Below, piece by piece: positions 1-8,366 of a DNA stretch of 64,000 nt (positions are counted from its first letter, which is position 1; each line of letters starts with the position of its first letter). The notes under the pieces are model-generated. The model worked only from the letters and a program-made list of their open reading frames with translations, made no database searches and was not told the DNA's origin. The position numbers and the translations under genes are program-made. Source of the DNA: Caldifarciminota bacterium (lineage in GTDB: Bacteria; Hydrothermota; UBA3072); contig JAFGHJ010000003.1 in assembly GCA_016930175.1 (NCBI GenBank), positions 124,001 through 188,000 of the forward strand, given 5' to 3'.

Positions 1-291
1 TTAACAGACATGGGAATGGGTGTTGCTTTTACTGGTTCGGCAGACTTCACCGGTATGTATGGACCCGGAGGTATTTGGATTGGTAAAATTATTCATAAAA
101 CTTTTTTGGAAGTGGATGAGGAAGGCACAGAAGCTGCAGCAGCTACTGTTATTGCGATGGAAAGTGGTCCCGGACCCGTAACTTATTATCCTACTATATT
201 TGTTAATAGACCCTATATATTCGCAATCAGAGAAAATCATTCGGGAGCGATACTTTTCATCGGGAAGATTATCGACCCTGTCTGGGAATGA
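1..291 (+). CDS. serpin, C-terminal fragment (cut by window edge)
   Basis: This is the last ~96 residues of a serine/cysteine protease inhibitor; the reading frame is open back to base 1, so the N-terminus lies outside the window. The reactive-centre-loop hinge is readable (EEGTEAAAAT), and the family C-terminal signature follows (NRPYIFAIRENHSGAILFIG, then KIIDP). Serpins trap proteases by loop insertion, and the small-residue hinge (Gly-Thr-Glu-Ala-Ala-Ala-Ala-Thr) is the hallmark of an inhibitory member. The loop appears about four residues longer than in alpha-1-antitrypsin and includes Glu-Ser-Gly-Pro-Gly-Pro, so the P1 residue cannot be assigned. Family is certain; target protease and export are unknown. 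Confidence 0.93.
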   Translation, partial: LTDMGMGVAFTGSADFTGMYGPGGIWIGKIIHKTFLEVDEEGTEAAAATVIAMESGPGPVTYYPTIFVNRPYIFAIRENHSGAILFIGKIIDPVWE

Positions 292-345
292 AGAATTCGA
301 ACTAAACGAGAGGGCTTTAATCTAAAGAATATAAGGGAGGATGAA

Positions 346-1251
346 ATGAGGAGAAGAAAATTAGTAGGGTTAATAGTTATATTTGTTATATTCGTTGTTT
401 TCGGGTGTGAAACCAACCCGACAGGCAGCGATATTTCTACGGATGAAGAGGCAGATAAAAAAGCAATTCAGGATTTTATATCAAACGATGCTGATTTTGC
501 TGGTTATTTTGCGTTTGACGAATATTACGGATTAGGAGATACTATGCCCCTCGAAATTCCATTAAGAACCATTACCAATCCGCACACATGGTATAGAGAG
601 CCGCAGGATGTAAATAGAGATATGTCGATTAACATAGTTAATGACTCAGCCTTTGTTTCTTTTTGGAATAGAGTTGATGGCGTATTTCATGTACTGGAAA
701 AAGATATATCGGCTTCTTCAGGTGCCCTAATAGACCATCAGAAGAAGCTTATAGATGTATCTCATAACTATGCCATATTTAAACGTTACGCAGGAGTATC
801 TGCTTATGGGGGATATAGACTCGAAAGCTTGACCGGAATAGGGGTATCTGGAGCAGAGGTCCAGCCTTCTGACTGCGTATGGGTTAGAATTGATTCCCTC
901 AGAATTAATTGTGAATCCTACGAGGACACATTATTTACTTCTCCCTTAGTATTTTTCCATAGAGAAGAGCTTCTGACTTTTAACGGTCAGGAAGTGGTTA
1001 CTCTCACTATTTATTCATCTTCATCTCCATATTATCATATATATGCCTATCTGCATGCCAATAGTCTGGGACACTTGAGAAGATGGAGGTTGGAAGAAAT
1101 TGAGACGGGAGTATGGCAGGGTTATTGGGTAACTCCGCTTATTTCCGGGATTAGGTCTATCGCGTTCGATATTGTGGAGAAAGAAACTATCGACGAAGAA
1201 GAGTGGCGGTATCTATCCAGCATTTGGTTGCTTCCTTATAAGATAGAGTAA
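346..1251 (+). CDS. lipoprotein of unknown function
   Basis: Residues 1-20 form a positively charged, very hydrophobic signal peptide ending in a lipobox (VVFG then Cys21), so the mature protein is probably a lipid-anchored envelope protein. The remaining ~280 residues are acidic and rich in aromatic residues and beta-prone stretches; I do not recognise a domain. A clear ribosome-binding site (AAGGGAGG) precedes the ATG. The gene follows the serpin by ~55 bases and ends at a strong terminator, so the two may be co-transcribed. Lipoprotein status is well supported by sequence; function is not assigned. Confidence 0.8.
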   Translation: MRRRKLVGLIVIFVIFVVFGCETNPTGSDISTDEEADKKAIQDFISNDADFAGYFAFDEYYGLGDTMPLEIPLRTITNPHTWYREPQDVNRDMSINIVNDSAFVSFWNRVDGVFHVLEKDISASSGALIDHQKKLIDVSHNYAIFKRYAGVSAYGGYRLESLTGIGVSGAEVQPSDCVWVRIDSLRINCESYEDTLFTSPLVFFHREELLTFNGQEVVTLTIYSSSSPYYHIYAYLHANSLGHLRRWRLEEIETGVWQGYWVTPLISGIRSIAFDIVEKETIDEEEWRYLSSIWLLPYKIE

Positions 1252-1274
1252 ACTCTGACTTTTTTCCGTTTCTT

Positions 1275-1311
1275 CAACAAAGGGGCAGTTTAGACTGCTC
1301 CTTTGTTGTTT
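1275..1311 (+). terminator. rho-independent terminator after the lipoprotein gene
   Basis: A 15-base-pair stem (1275-1289 paired with 1294-1308, one G-T wobble, loop TTAG) is followed by a short T run. It lies 24 bases after the stop of the lipoprotein gene and separates it from the xseB promoter. Confidence 0.85.
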
Positions 1312-1343
1312 AATTCCCTTTTTACGAAAATTTTTTCCGACCC

Positions 1344-1372
1344 TTGACACTTTGATACAATTATGATAGGTT
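1344..1372 (+). promoter_or_regulatory. promoter of the xseB-lpxA operon
   Basis: A perfect TTGACA (1344-1349) is followed 17 bases later by a weak -10 candidate, TAGGTT (1367-1372). The xseB ATG is at 1379 and has no Shine-Dalgarno, so the transcript may start at or beside the start codon. The -35 is convincing; the -10 is uncertain. Confidence 0.5.
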
Positions 1373-1378
1373 GTAGAT

Positions 1379-1618
1379 ATGAAATTCGAAGAATCCTTGA
1401 GTCGTCTCGAGGAAATTGTTAGGAATTTAGAGGAAGGAGAGGTTTCTCTTGAAGAATCCCTGCCTTTGTTTGAAGAAGGGATAAAACTTCTTACCGAGCT
1501 CAAAGATTATCTTTCGGCAGCTGAAACCAAGATAGAAAAATTGATAAGAGATAGTGAAGGTAAATTCAAGTTAGATGAATATAGAGAATTATCTAAAGGA
1601 TTGGAAGAAGAAAGTTGA
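1379..1618 (+). CDS. xseB: exodeoxyribonuclease VII small subunit
   Basis: This 79-residue protein has the typical XseB sequence: KFEESLSRLEEIVRNLEEGE near the N-terminus, then SLEESLPLFEEGIKL, forming a helical hairpin of the expected family length. XseB binds the large subunit XseA to degrade single-stranded DNA; no xseA is visible in the window. It is the first gene of a tightly packed operon, and its end overlaps the polyprenyl synthase by 44 bases, an xseB-ispA linkage seen in many bacteria. No Shine-Dalgarno precedes the ATG. Confidence 0.93.
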   Translation: MKFEESLSRLEEIVRNLEEGEVSLEESLPLFEEGIKLLTELKDYLSAAETKIEKLIRDSEGKFKLDEYRELSKGLEEES

Positions 1619-2450
1619 CGATAAGTTGAACGAACATCTCCCTTCTGAGGAAGAGTACCCGCCCTTGTTACACAAAGCTATGAGGTATTCGGTTCTTGCA
1701 GGAGGCAAGAGGATTCGAGCCATTCTTATGATTACAACTTACTCGCTCTCGGGAGGGAAACATTTCGATGAAATTATGCCTGTCTCTTCAGCTATTGAGT
1801 TTATTCATTCTTATTCTCTGATACATGATGACCTGCCTGCGATGGATAATGATGATTACAGGAGGGGAATTTTAAGTTCTCACAAAAAATTTGGAGAAGA
1901 TATTGCAATATTAGCAGGTGATGCTCTTTTCTCTCATGCTTTTTATATGATATCTCACAGTAACATTCGAGCGGATTTAAAAGAAGAAACGCTGCGGGTG
2001 CTCACACGAGCCATTGGCAACAAAGGGATTATAGGTGGGCAAATCGAGGATGTGATATCTGATTCCGGTGAAAAGAACCCAAAGCTTCTCCGGTATATAC
2101 ATTCGCATAAAACGGCTTCTTTCTTTTCTGCAGTGTGTGAAATTGGGACAATTCTTGCAGATGCGAATAAGGAAAAGATTTCAGCTTCCAGAAAAGGAGG
2201 GCTTTTAATTGGTATGGCTTTCCAAATACAGGATGATATTCTGGATGTTGAAGGTAAGAAAGAAGAAATGGGTAAAGAAGTAAAGAAAGATAAAAACAAA
2301 CTGACTTACCCCTCGGTTTACGGCATTGATTTTTCAAGAAAGATAGCCAAAAAATACAGTATGCTAGCGTTAAAGCAATTAAATGTTATAAGCGGCAACG
2401 ATAAAATATTTGAGGATTTATTAGACTTCTTACTCGGGCGGAGAAATTAA
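1575..2450 (+). CDS. ispA: polyprenyl (farnesyl/geranylgeranyl-type) diphosphate synthase
   Basis: This trans-isoprenyl diphosphate synthase condenses isopentenyl diphosphate with allylic diphosphates. The first aspartate-rich motif DDLPAMD and the second DDILD bind Mg-diphosphate; GGKRIRA and GGQIEDV are further family motifs. Its 291 residues match the short-chain (C15/C20) class, but chain length cannot be read reliably. The start lies inside xseB (44-base overlap), and the DUF212 ATG directly follows its stop. With dxs downstream it supplies precursors for quinones and undecaprenyl phosphate. The symbol is by family; the product could equally be geranylgeranyl diphosphate. Confidence 0.92.
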   Translation: MNIENYLKDWKKKVDDKLNEHLPSEEEYPPLLHKAMRYSVLAGGKRIRAILMITTYSLSGGKHFDEIMPVSSAIEFIHSYSLIHDDLPAMDNDDYRRGILSSHKKFGEDIAILAGDALFSHAFYMISHSNIRADLKEETLRVLTRAIGNKGIIGGQIEDVISDSGEKNPKLLRYIHSHKTASFFSAVCEIGTILADANKEKISASRKGGLLIGMAFQIQDDILDVEGKKEEMGKEVKKDKNKLTYPSVYGIDFSRKIAKKYSMLALKQLNVISGNDKIFEDLLDFLLGRRN

Positions 2451-2885
2451 ATGAGATCAAATTTATTACATCTTTTTTTGCTCCCTTACCTTAGCGGTCT
2501 GTCCTGCCAATTAATAAAAATCTTTAATCACTGGATAATGAGGAAGCGTTTTAGACTTACATTGAAGAATCTTTTAGAATTAGGAGGTTTACCAAGCGCG
2601 CATTCAGCTGCAACCATAACTTTGACCACTTTAATAGCGATATATTACGGAGTGGCATCGCCGCTGTTCATAATTTCCTTATTTCTTTCGATATTCATAA
2701 TGGGGGAAGCATTTGTGGTGCGTGGCGTAATAAGTCGACATTCTGAGTTGATAAAAAAGTTAGCAGAAATAAACCCTCAAAAAGAATTAGCCTTATATAA
2801 TCTTCCAGGGACAATTGGTCATACTCCAATGGAAGTAATAATCGGTGTAATTTTTGGAGTGTTTTTTGCCCTGGCATTCGTTTAG
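2451..2885 (+). CDS. divergent PAP2-family (DUF212) membrane protein
   Basis: This 144-residue integral membrane protein has the DUF212 signature: GGLPSAHSA in the first half and GHTPMEV near the C-terminus, with three to four hydrophobic segments. The family is distantly related to type 2 phosphatidic acid phosphatases and is usually listed as acid phosphatase/vanadium-haloperoxidase-related; its biochemical role is not settled. Lying between a prenyl synthase and dxs, a role on a lipid or prenyl diphosphate is a reasonable inference. The ATG abuts the preceding stop codon. Confidence 0.85.
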   Translation: MRSNLLHLFLLPYLSGLSCQLIKIFNHWIMRKRFRLTLKNLLELGGLPSAHSAATITLTTLIAIYYGVASPLFIISLFLSIFIMGEAFVVRGVISRHSELIKKLAEINPQKELALYNLPGTIGHTPMEVIIGVIFGVFFALAFV

Positions 2886-2893
2886 GTGAGTAA

Positions 2894-4756
2894 ATGTATC
2901 TTGAGAAGATTAATTCTCCCGAAGATTTGAAAGGGTTGACACTGAAAGAACTTAGAGCTCTTGCAGATGAGATGAGGGAGAAAATAATTGATGTTGTTTC
3001 AAAGAACGGGGGGCATCTTGCCCCGAATCTCGGGGCAGTGGAGCTAACAATAGCTCTACTAAAGGTATTCAATCCTCCTCACGATAAAATAATCTGGGAC
3101 GTTTCCCATCAAACTTACGGATATAAATTACTGACAGGCAGAAGAGAAGGATTTGAAACTCTACGTAAATTTGGCGGTTTAAGCGGGTTTTTAAAAAGAG
3201 ACGAGTCGATTTATGATGCCTTCGGAACAGGACATGCGAGCACATCGCTCTCAGCTGCTCTTGGTTTCGCAATAGCCAGGGATAAGAAAGGTGAAGATAA
3301 CGATGTTGTAGCTGTTATCGGAGACGGAGCTTTAACAGGAGGAATAGCTTTAGAAGGATTAAATCAAATCGGTTATCTGAAAAAAGATATGCTTGTTATT
3401 CTGAATGATAATGAGATGTCCATCGCAAAGAACGTAGGAGGGTTTAGGGAATATCTAACCAGATTACAATCAGCTGAAATTTACAATCTAATTATGGAAG
3501 ACGCATGGAATCTCATAGAGAAATTGCCCGCGGGATTAAACAAAAAAGCAGCTCATGCCGCAGAAAAATTACATATTGGCTTAAAGAACCTGATTGTTCC
3601 AAATATTATATTCGAAGAACTTGGGCTATCCTATTATGGTCCAATTGACGGGCACAATATAAATGAACTGCTTATGATTCTTTCTAAAGTAAAAAAAATA
3701 AAGAGAGCCAAACTTTTACATATTATCACGGAAAAAGGTAAAGGATATGAACCCGCGTGCAAAGATCCGGCTCTTTTCCATGGAGTGGGACCGTTTGAAT
3801 GTAAAACGGGTAAAGTTATAAAAAGGAAAGGTCCGAAAACATACTCGGAAGTCTTCGGAGAAGCGATTGTAAAGGAAGCAGAAAAGAATAAGGATATAAT
3901 CGCAATAACTGCAGCTATGACTGAAGGTACCGGGTTGGCAACTTTTAAGGAGAGATTCCCCGAAAGATTTTTTGATGTCGGTATAGCAGAACAACATGCG
4001 GTTACTTTTGCCGGTGCATTAGCAGCTGAGGGATTACGTCCGGTATGCGCAGTATACTCAACTTTTCTCCAGAGGGCGTACGACCAGATAATACACGATA
4101 TAGCGCTGCAGAAATTGCCTGTCATTTTTTGTTTGGATAGGGCAGGATTCACGCCTGGAGACGGACCCACGCATCACGGAGTTTTCGATCTGTCATATTT
4201 AAGAATAATCCCGAATATGTTGATAATGGCTCCGAGAGATGAAGTAGAACTAAAGAAAATGTTTAAAACAGCTTTTCTTAACACCGATGGGCCGACGGCT
4301 ATACGCTATCCGAGAGCCCGGTCTATTGGAGTAAAACATCCCACAAAGATTGAAGCTCTTCCTATAGGTAAGGCAGAAATCTTGAAAAAAGGAAAGGATT
4401 TGCTTATACTAACTGTAGGACCAATAGCCTATGAAATACTGGAAGTTGCAGAAGAATTAGGGAGTATTAATCCGACAGTAATTGATGCAAGGTTTGTGAA
4501 ACCTTTAGACGAAGAAACAATTCTTAGTTTTGCTGAGAAAAACAAAAAGATAGTAACAGTGGAAACAAATACTGTAATAGGCGGATTTGGTAGCGCGGTT
4601 TTGGAACTCCTTAATAGAAAATCTATAAAAAAAGAAATCTTACTCATAGGTATTCCTGACCGTTTTATCGAACATGGTGAAGAGGATAAGCTCTTTGAAT
4701 CAATCGGTATGGATAAGAATAGCCTAAAGGATAGAATCAAGAAGTTTGTAAAATGA
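2894..4756 (+). CDS. dxs: 1-deoxy-D-xylulose-5-phosphate synthase
   Basis: First enzyme of the MEP isoprenoid pathway: thiamine-dependent condensation of pyruvate with glyceraldehyde 3-phosphate. The 620 residues show full family architecture: GHASTSLSAALG, the thiamine diphosphate motif GDGALTGG (143-150) with NDNEMSI (171-177), then the transketolase-like middle domain with FDVGIAEQHAVTFAGALA and DRAGFTPGDGPTHHG, and a C-terminal domain with VIGGFGSAV. The start has a GGTGAG ribosome site 3 bases before the ATG. It overlaps lpxC by four bases (ATGA). No other MEP gene is in the window. Confidence 0.97.
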   Translation: MYLEKINSPEDLKGLTLKELRALADEMREKIIDVVSKNGGHLAPNLGAVELTIALLKVFNPPHDKIIWDVSHQTYGYKLLTGRREGFETLRKFGGLSGFLKRDESIYDAFGTGHASTSLSAALGFAIARDKKGEDNDVVAVIGDGALTGGIALEGLNQIGYLKKDMLVILNDNEMSIAKNVGGFREYLTRLQSAEIYNLIMEDAWNLIEKLPAGLNKKAAHAAEKLHIGLKNLIVPNIIFEELGLSYYGPIDGHNINELLMILSKVKKIKRAKLLHIITEKGKGYEPACKDPALFHGVGPFECKTGKVIKRKGPKTYSEVFGEAIVKEAEKNKDIIAITAAMTEGTGLATFKERFPERFFDVGIAEQHAVTFAGALAAEGLRPVCAVYSTFLQRAYDQIIHDIALQKLPVIFCLDRAGFTPGDGPTHHGVFDLSYLRIIPNMLIMAPRDEVELKKMFKTAFLNTDGPTAIRYPRARSIGVKHPTKIEALPIGKAEILKKGKDLLILTVGPIAYEILEVAEELGSINPTVIDARFVKPLDEETILSFAEKNKKIVTVETNTVIGGFGSAVLELLNRKSIKKEILLIGIPDRFIEHGEEDKLFESIGMDKNSLKDRIKKFVK

Positions 4757-5568
4757 AAGAAAGAACTATAAAAAAGAATGTAGAGTTTTCGGGTATTGGA
4801 GTCCACACAGGGAAAAAATCAAGAATAATACTTTGTCCTACGGAAAACGACGGAATAAGATTTGTAAAGAATGGAGAAGTGATACCAGCTGCACTGGATA
4901 ATGTAAAATATTGCGATCGTGAAATTACTCTTTCAAAAAATGGTAAAGATATAAGAACCGTGGAACATCTCATGGGCGCTCTTTATGCCTGTAAGATCGA
5001 TCATCTTAGAGTAGTGGTCGAGGGTGATGAAATACCGGCACTCGACGGTAGCGCCTACCCTTTTATCTCCGAAATCGAAGAAACCGGCATTAAAGAATTA
5101 AAGAGTAAAAAAAGGGAAAGATATATAAAAAGGAATATCACTGTTGAAGACAAGGGATGTTTTGCGTCCTGTGCGCCGGCTAAAAAACTCGAAATACATT
5201 ATATTATTTCTTATGACCACCCATTACTTCATTATCAAGAATATATTTTTAACGGGAAATGTGATTTTAAAGAGATTGCAAAGTGTAGAACCTATGGTTT
5301 GCTTTCCTGGAAAGAAGAACTGAATAAAAGAGGATTTGCCCTTGGAGCCTCTGAAGATAACACACTAATCTATACTGATAATGGAATGTTAAATGAAGCT
5401 CGTTTCCCTGACGAGGCTGTAAGACACAAAATAGTGGATTTTATTGGTGAACTTTATCTGTTTAATCCAATCCCTATCGGACGATATTTCGTTTTCAGAG
5501 GCGGACATTTATTACATTTTCAATTAATAAAGGAAATAAAAAGGAGCGAGAATGGAATTCAATATTGA
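4753..5568 (+). CDS. lpxC: UDP-3-O-acyl-N-acetylglucosamine deacetylase
   Basis: Zinc deacetylase catalysing the committed step of lipid A synthesis. Zinc ligands are His72 (EHLMGAL), His225 and Asp229 (RHKIVDFIGEL); the catalytic Glu71 and His252 (RGGHLLHF) are also present, so it should be active. N-terminal GIGVHTG and ALDGSAYPF are family motifs. At 271 residues it is slightly short but complete. In Bacteroidetes-type bacteria LpxC and FabZ are often fused; here they are separate genes overlapping by 17 bases in different frames. Its presence is the main evidence for a lipid A-containing outer membrane. Confidence 0.96.
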   Translation: MKERTIKKNVEFSGIGVHTGKKSRIILCPTENDGIRFVKNGEVIPAALDNVKYCDREITLSKNGKDIRTVEHLMGALYACKIDHLRVVVEGDEIPALDGSAYPFISEIEETGIKELKSKKRERYIKRNITVEDKGCFASCAPAKKLEIHYIISYDHPLLHYQEYIFNGKCDFKEIAKCRTYGLLSWKEELNKRGFALGASEDNTLIYTDNGMLNEARFPDEAVRHKIVDFIGELYLFNPIPIGRYFVFRGGHLLHFQLIKEIKRSENGIQY

Positions 5569-5992
5569 AAAAATACTTGAAATCATGCCTCACAGGTATC
5601 CTTTTCTGTTAATCGATAAAGTAACAATAATAAGCGAAGATGAAATTATCGGTATAAAAAACGTAACTTATAACGAGCCTTTTTTCTCCGGGCATTTCCC
5701 TGGTGACCCCATAATGCCTGCAGTTCTGATAGTAGAATCGATGGTTCAGGCTGGTGGTTTTTTGCTTTTTAATAAACTTGAAGACCCGGCGAAGGCAAAT
5801 GTTTATTTTACCTCAATAAATAAAGCAAAGTTCAGAAAACCTGTTCGTCCGGGAGATGTTCTTGAGCATAAAGTAAAGCTTACGGGATTTAGGCCCAACT
5901 TTTGTAAAATGGAGGGGAAATCTTTTGTGAAAGGAGATGTTGTCGCTGAGGGTTCATTCGCGGCAGCTATTGTAGAAAGAAAAGGAGTCTAA
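5552..5992 (+). CDS. fabZ: 3-hydroxyacyl-[acyl-carrier-protein] dehydratase
   Basis: Hot-dog-fold dehydratase of fatty acid elongation. The N-terminal IMPHRYPFLLIDKV and the active-site block GHFPGDPIMP with His48 and Glu62 are intact; 146 residues is the usual length. Sitting between lpxC and lpxA, it shares their 3-hydroxyacyl-ACP pool, and balance between fatty acid and lipid A synthesis is the usual reason for this linkage. The start is inside the lpxC end with GGAGCGAG just upstream; the stop overlaps the lpxA ATG by one base (TAATG). Confidence 0.96.
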   Translation: MEFNIEKILEIMPHRYPFLLIDKVTIISEDEIIGIKNVTYNEPFFSGHFPGDPIMPAVLIVESMVQAGGFLLFNKLEDPAKANVYFTSINKAKFRKPVRPGDVLEHKVKLTGFRPNFCKMEGKSFVKGDVVAEGSFAAAIVERKGV

Positions 5993-6750
5993 TGCAAAAG
6001 GAAGTCCATCCTGAAGCAAAAATTGCCAAAGGCGTTCATATAGAGGCGGGTTGTTTGATTGAAAAAGACGTTGTAATCGGAGTCGGCACTACAATAGCTA
6101 AAGGCGTAATCATTAAGAACGGCGTTCGTATCGGGAAAAACAACGAAATACATCCTTACGCAGTAATAGGAGATACGCCACAGGATAAAAGTTATAATAA
6201 CAATCTGGGGAAAGTCACTATAGGGAATTCTAACGTAATACGGGAATTTGCAACAATACATCTTCCGGTCGGAGATAAAACAGAGACAAAAATCGGAAAC
6301 GACAATTACCTTATGGCATATTCTCATGTAGCTCATAACTGTAAAATTGGGAATAATGTTCTGCTTGTAAATGGAGCAACGCTCGGAGGCTACGTAGAAG
6401 TTGAGGATTTCGCATATATATCCGCCTTTGTGCCTGTCCACCAATGGGTAAGGATCGGCGCTTATTCGATAATAGGCGGGGGATTGCGAATAATAAAAGA
6501 TTTGGTTCCTTTTGCCATGGCTGCCGGTTCTCCCTTGCGGGTTGTCTCTTATAATTCTCGTGGTCTCAGGAGAAACGGTTTTTCACAGATGCGGATAGAA
6601 GAAATAAAGAAAGCTTTTCGCGTTCTGTTCAGATCAGGACTTAACACGAAACAAGCTGTAGAAAAACTTAAAGACGACTTTAAGGATAATAAAGATGTAG
6701 AACATATTATTAAATTCGTCAATGAATCCAGAAGGGGAATAGTAAAATAG
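5992..6750 (+). CDS. lpxA: acyl-ACP--UDP-N-acetylglucosamine O-acyltransferase
   Basis: First enzyme of lipid A synthesis, moving a 3-hydroxyacyl chain from ACP to UDP-GlcNAc. The N-terminal two-thirds is a left-handed beta-helix of hexapeptide repeats (for example VVIGVG, VRIGKN, CKIGNN), and the C-terminal helical domain begins near RGLRRNGFS. The catalytic histidine is His115 in SHVAHNC. The 252 residues are typical. It is the last gene of the operon that starts at xseB and is followed by a repeat-filled gap. Confidence 0.96.
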   Translation: MQKEVHPEAKIAKGVHIEAGCLIEKDVVIGVGTTIAKGVIIKNGVRIGKNNEIHPYAVIGDTPQDKSYNNNLGKVTIGNSNVIREFATIHLPVGDKTETKIGNDNYLMAYSHVAHNCKIGNNVLLVNGATLGGYVEVEDFAYISAFVPVHQWVRIGAYSIIGGGLRIIKDLVPFAMAAGSPLRVVSYNSRGLRRNGFSQMRIEEIKKAFRVLFRSGLNTKQAVEKLKDDFKDNKDVEHIIKFVNESRRGIVK

Positions 6751-6778
6751 CTTCCGATGGCTTTTTAAATTCGAAAAG

Positions 6779-6960
6779 CAAATATCAAAATGCAAAAATA
6801 CAAATCAAAATTTAAAAAAAATATTAACCACAAAGGATACAGAGAAATGATTGTGTTAAAAAAGAAAAAAAACACTGCGCACACAGAGAAAAAAACAAAT
6901 AAAAACTCTGTGCTCTCCGTGGTAAAAAAATCTGGGGTTGAGAGAGGGGGCTCTGTGTGT
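6779..6960. repeat. intergenic mosaic of dispersed modules (lpxA-deoC gap)
   Basis: The 261-base gap holds no gene with family features. It contains CAAATATCAAAATG and the following AT-rich word (6779-6813), matching in reverse complement the copies at 27663-27700 and 43738-43774, then CACAAAGGATACAGAGAAA-like and CTCTGTGCTCTCCGTGG-like words (6829-6923) shared in type with other gaps. Low complexity and word reuse, not codon structure, define it. Confidence 0.7.
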
Positions 6961-7011
6961 TTTTCGTTTTGCTTTTTAAAATATAGATATGAGTAATACT
7001 CTACGTTAACA

Positions 7012-7674
7012 ATGAAGAATATCAACTCTCTCATTGATCATACAAATTTAAAACCCGCTGCAAGCGAAAAAGATATTTTGAAATTATGCGAAGAAGCCCT
7101 CAAATATAATTTTAGAGGAGTGTGTGTAAATCCTATATGGATTTCATTGATTTCTGGCTATATCAAAAATAAATCCATAAAGATAATTTCCGTTTGCGAT
7201 TTTCCTTTGGGTTCTTCCTTGACTGCCGCCAGGTGTAAAGAAGCAGAGCTGGTGATTAAAAACGGGGCGGAAGAAATAGATGTTGTTTTGCAAATACCGT
7301 TCTTAAAAAGCAAAAAATACAAAGAAATCGAGAGAGATATTGAGAAAATAGTAAATATTGTGCATCCTCAGGGAACAATTAAAGTCATAATAGAAGCTCC
7401 CATTCTGTCAGATGAGGAAATCTTATCCGCAACGGCGATTGCAGAAAGTGCCGGTGCCGACTTTATTAAATCCGGTACTGGGACAAGCGGACCTGTCACT
7501 ATTGCTCAAATAAGACAAATAAAAAGAGCAACAAAACTTCCTATAAAGGCGGCAGGAGGAATAAAAAATATTAAGGTCGCTCTGGAGCTTATAAAAGCCG
7601 GTGCGCGGGTTATAGGAAGTTCCAGAGGAAAAGAAATAGTGAAGGAACTTTCGAGGGGTGGTTTAAAAATATGA
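7012..7674 (+). CDS. deoC: deoxyribose-phosphate aldolase
   Basis: Class I aldolase interconverting 2-deoxyribose 5-phosphate with acetaldehyde and glyceraldehyde 3-phosphate, a nucleoside salvage step. The Schiff-base lysine is Lys153 in ADFIKSGTGTSG; Asp90 (EIDVVL) and Lys179 (PIKAAGGIKN) complete the catalytic set. N-terminal IDHTNLKPAA and VCDFPLGSS are family motifs, and 220 residues is typical. No Shine-Dalgarno is visible at the ATG. It leads a + strand operon of membrane glycan-type genes with ATGA overlaps, with no obvious functional link to them. Confidence 0.96.
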   Translation: MKNINSLIDHTNLKPAASEKDILKLCEEALKYNFRGVCVNPIWISLISGYIKNKSIKIISVCDFPLGSSLTAARCKEAELVIKNGAEEIDVVLQIPFLKSKKYKEIERDIEKIVNIVHPQGTIKVIIEAPILSDEEILSATAIAESAGADFIKSGTGTSGPVTIAQIRQIKRATKLPIKAAGGIKNIKVALELIKAGARVIGSSRGKEIVKELSRGGLKI

Positions 7675-8366
7675 AAAAAGAAAAAATCGGAATAAGCTGT
7701 GTCTTTCCTGCCTACAATGAAGAAACGAACATTGAAAGAGCGATTGTAGAAGCGGTAAAAGTGTTTGCCGACTTGGGTATCAATTACGAGATAATCGTTG
7801 TGGATGACGGAAGTAAAGACAAAACGTCTGAAATAACCTTAAGTCTGTCCCGCAAAAACAAAAATATCAGATTAATAAAACATAATAATAATTGTGGTTA
7901 TGCCGATGCCTTGAAAACAGGTTTTAAATCTGCGAGTAAGACTTTTGTCTTTTATACTGATGCGGATAATCAGTTTGACCTTAAGGATATAAAGAAAGCT
8001 CTGCCATTGATAAGAGATGCCGATATGGTAATTGGATATAGATTGGCGAGAGCTGATAATTTTATAAGAAAAGTAGGCTCTTTCGGATATAACTTACTTG
8101 CAAGAAAATTACTCAAATTGAAAGTGAGGGATATTGATTGTGCCTTTAAACTTTTTCGACGGGAAGTCTTCGACAAAATTGAGATTGAGACTAAAGCATG
8201 GCTGGTGGATACTGAAATTTTGGCAAAAGCAATGAAAAACAATATGATTATTAAAGAAATTGGAGTTAAGCATCTGCCCAGACAGCATGGCAAAGTTACG
8301 GTTAAACCGGGAGATGTCGCAAGAAGTTTCAAGGGACTCATAAGTTTAAAGAGAATCATAAGATGA
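7671..8366 (+). CDS. family 2 glycosyltransferase (dolichol-phosphate-mannose-synthase type)
   Basis: GT-A fold glycosyltransferase of 231 residues: N-terminal FPAYNEETNI, nucleotide-sugar site VVDDGSKDKT and DxD-like YTDADNQFD. The DPM1-like class transfers a sugar from a nucleotide donor to a polyprenyl phosphate, which fits the two multi-spanning membrane genes downstream (a GT-C-like enzyme and a flippase-like protein). It has no transmembrane anchor, so the soluble DPM type is likelier than the GtrB type. Donor and acceptor are unknown. It overlaps both neighbours by four bases. Confidence 0.88.
   Translation: MKKEKIGISCVFPAYNEETNIERAIVEAVKVFADLGINYEIIVVDDGSKDKTSEITLSLSRKNKNIRLIKHNNNCGYADALKTGFKSASKTFVFYTDADNQFDLKDIKKALPLIRDADMVIGYRLARADNFIRKVGSFGYNLLARKLLKLKVRDIDCAFKLFRREVFDKIEIETKAWLVDTEILAKAMKNNMIIKEIGVKHLPRQHGKVTVKPGDVARSFKGLISLKRIIR

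Noticed and set aside
5552-5568. LpxC-FabZ fusion as in Bacteroidetes
   Set aside because: The two genes are in different frames with a 17-base overlap and each has its own start and stop.
6790-6996. Small lysine-rich ORF in the lpxA-deoC gap
   Set aside because: Its sequence follows the repeat words, with low complexity and no family features.
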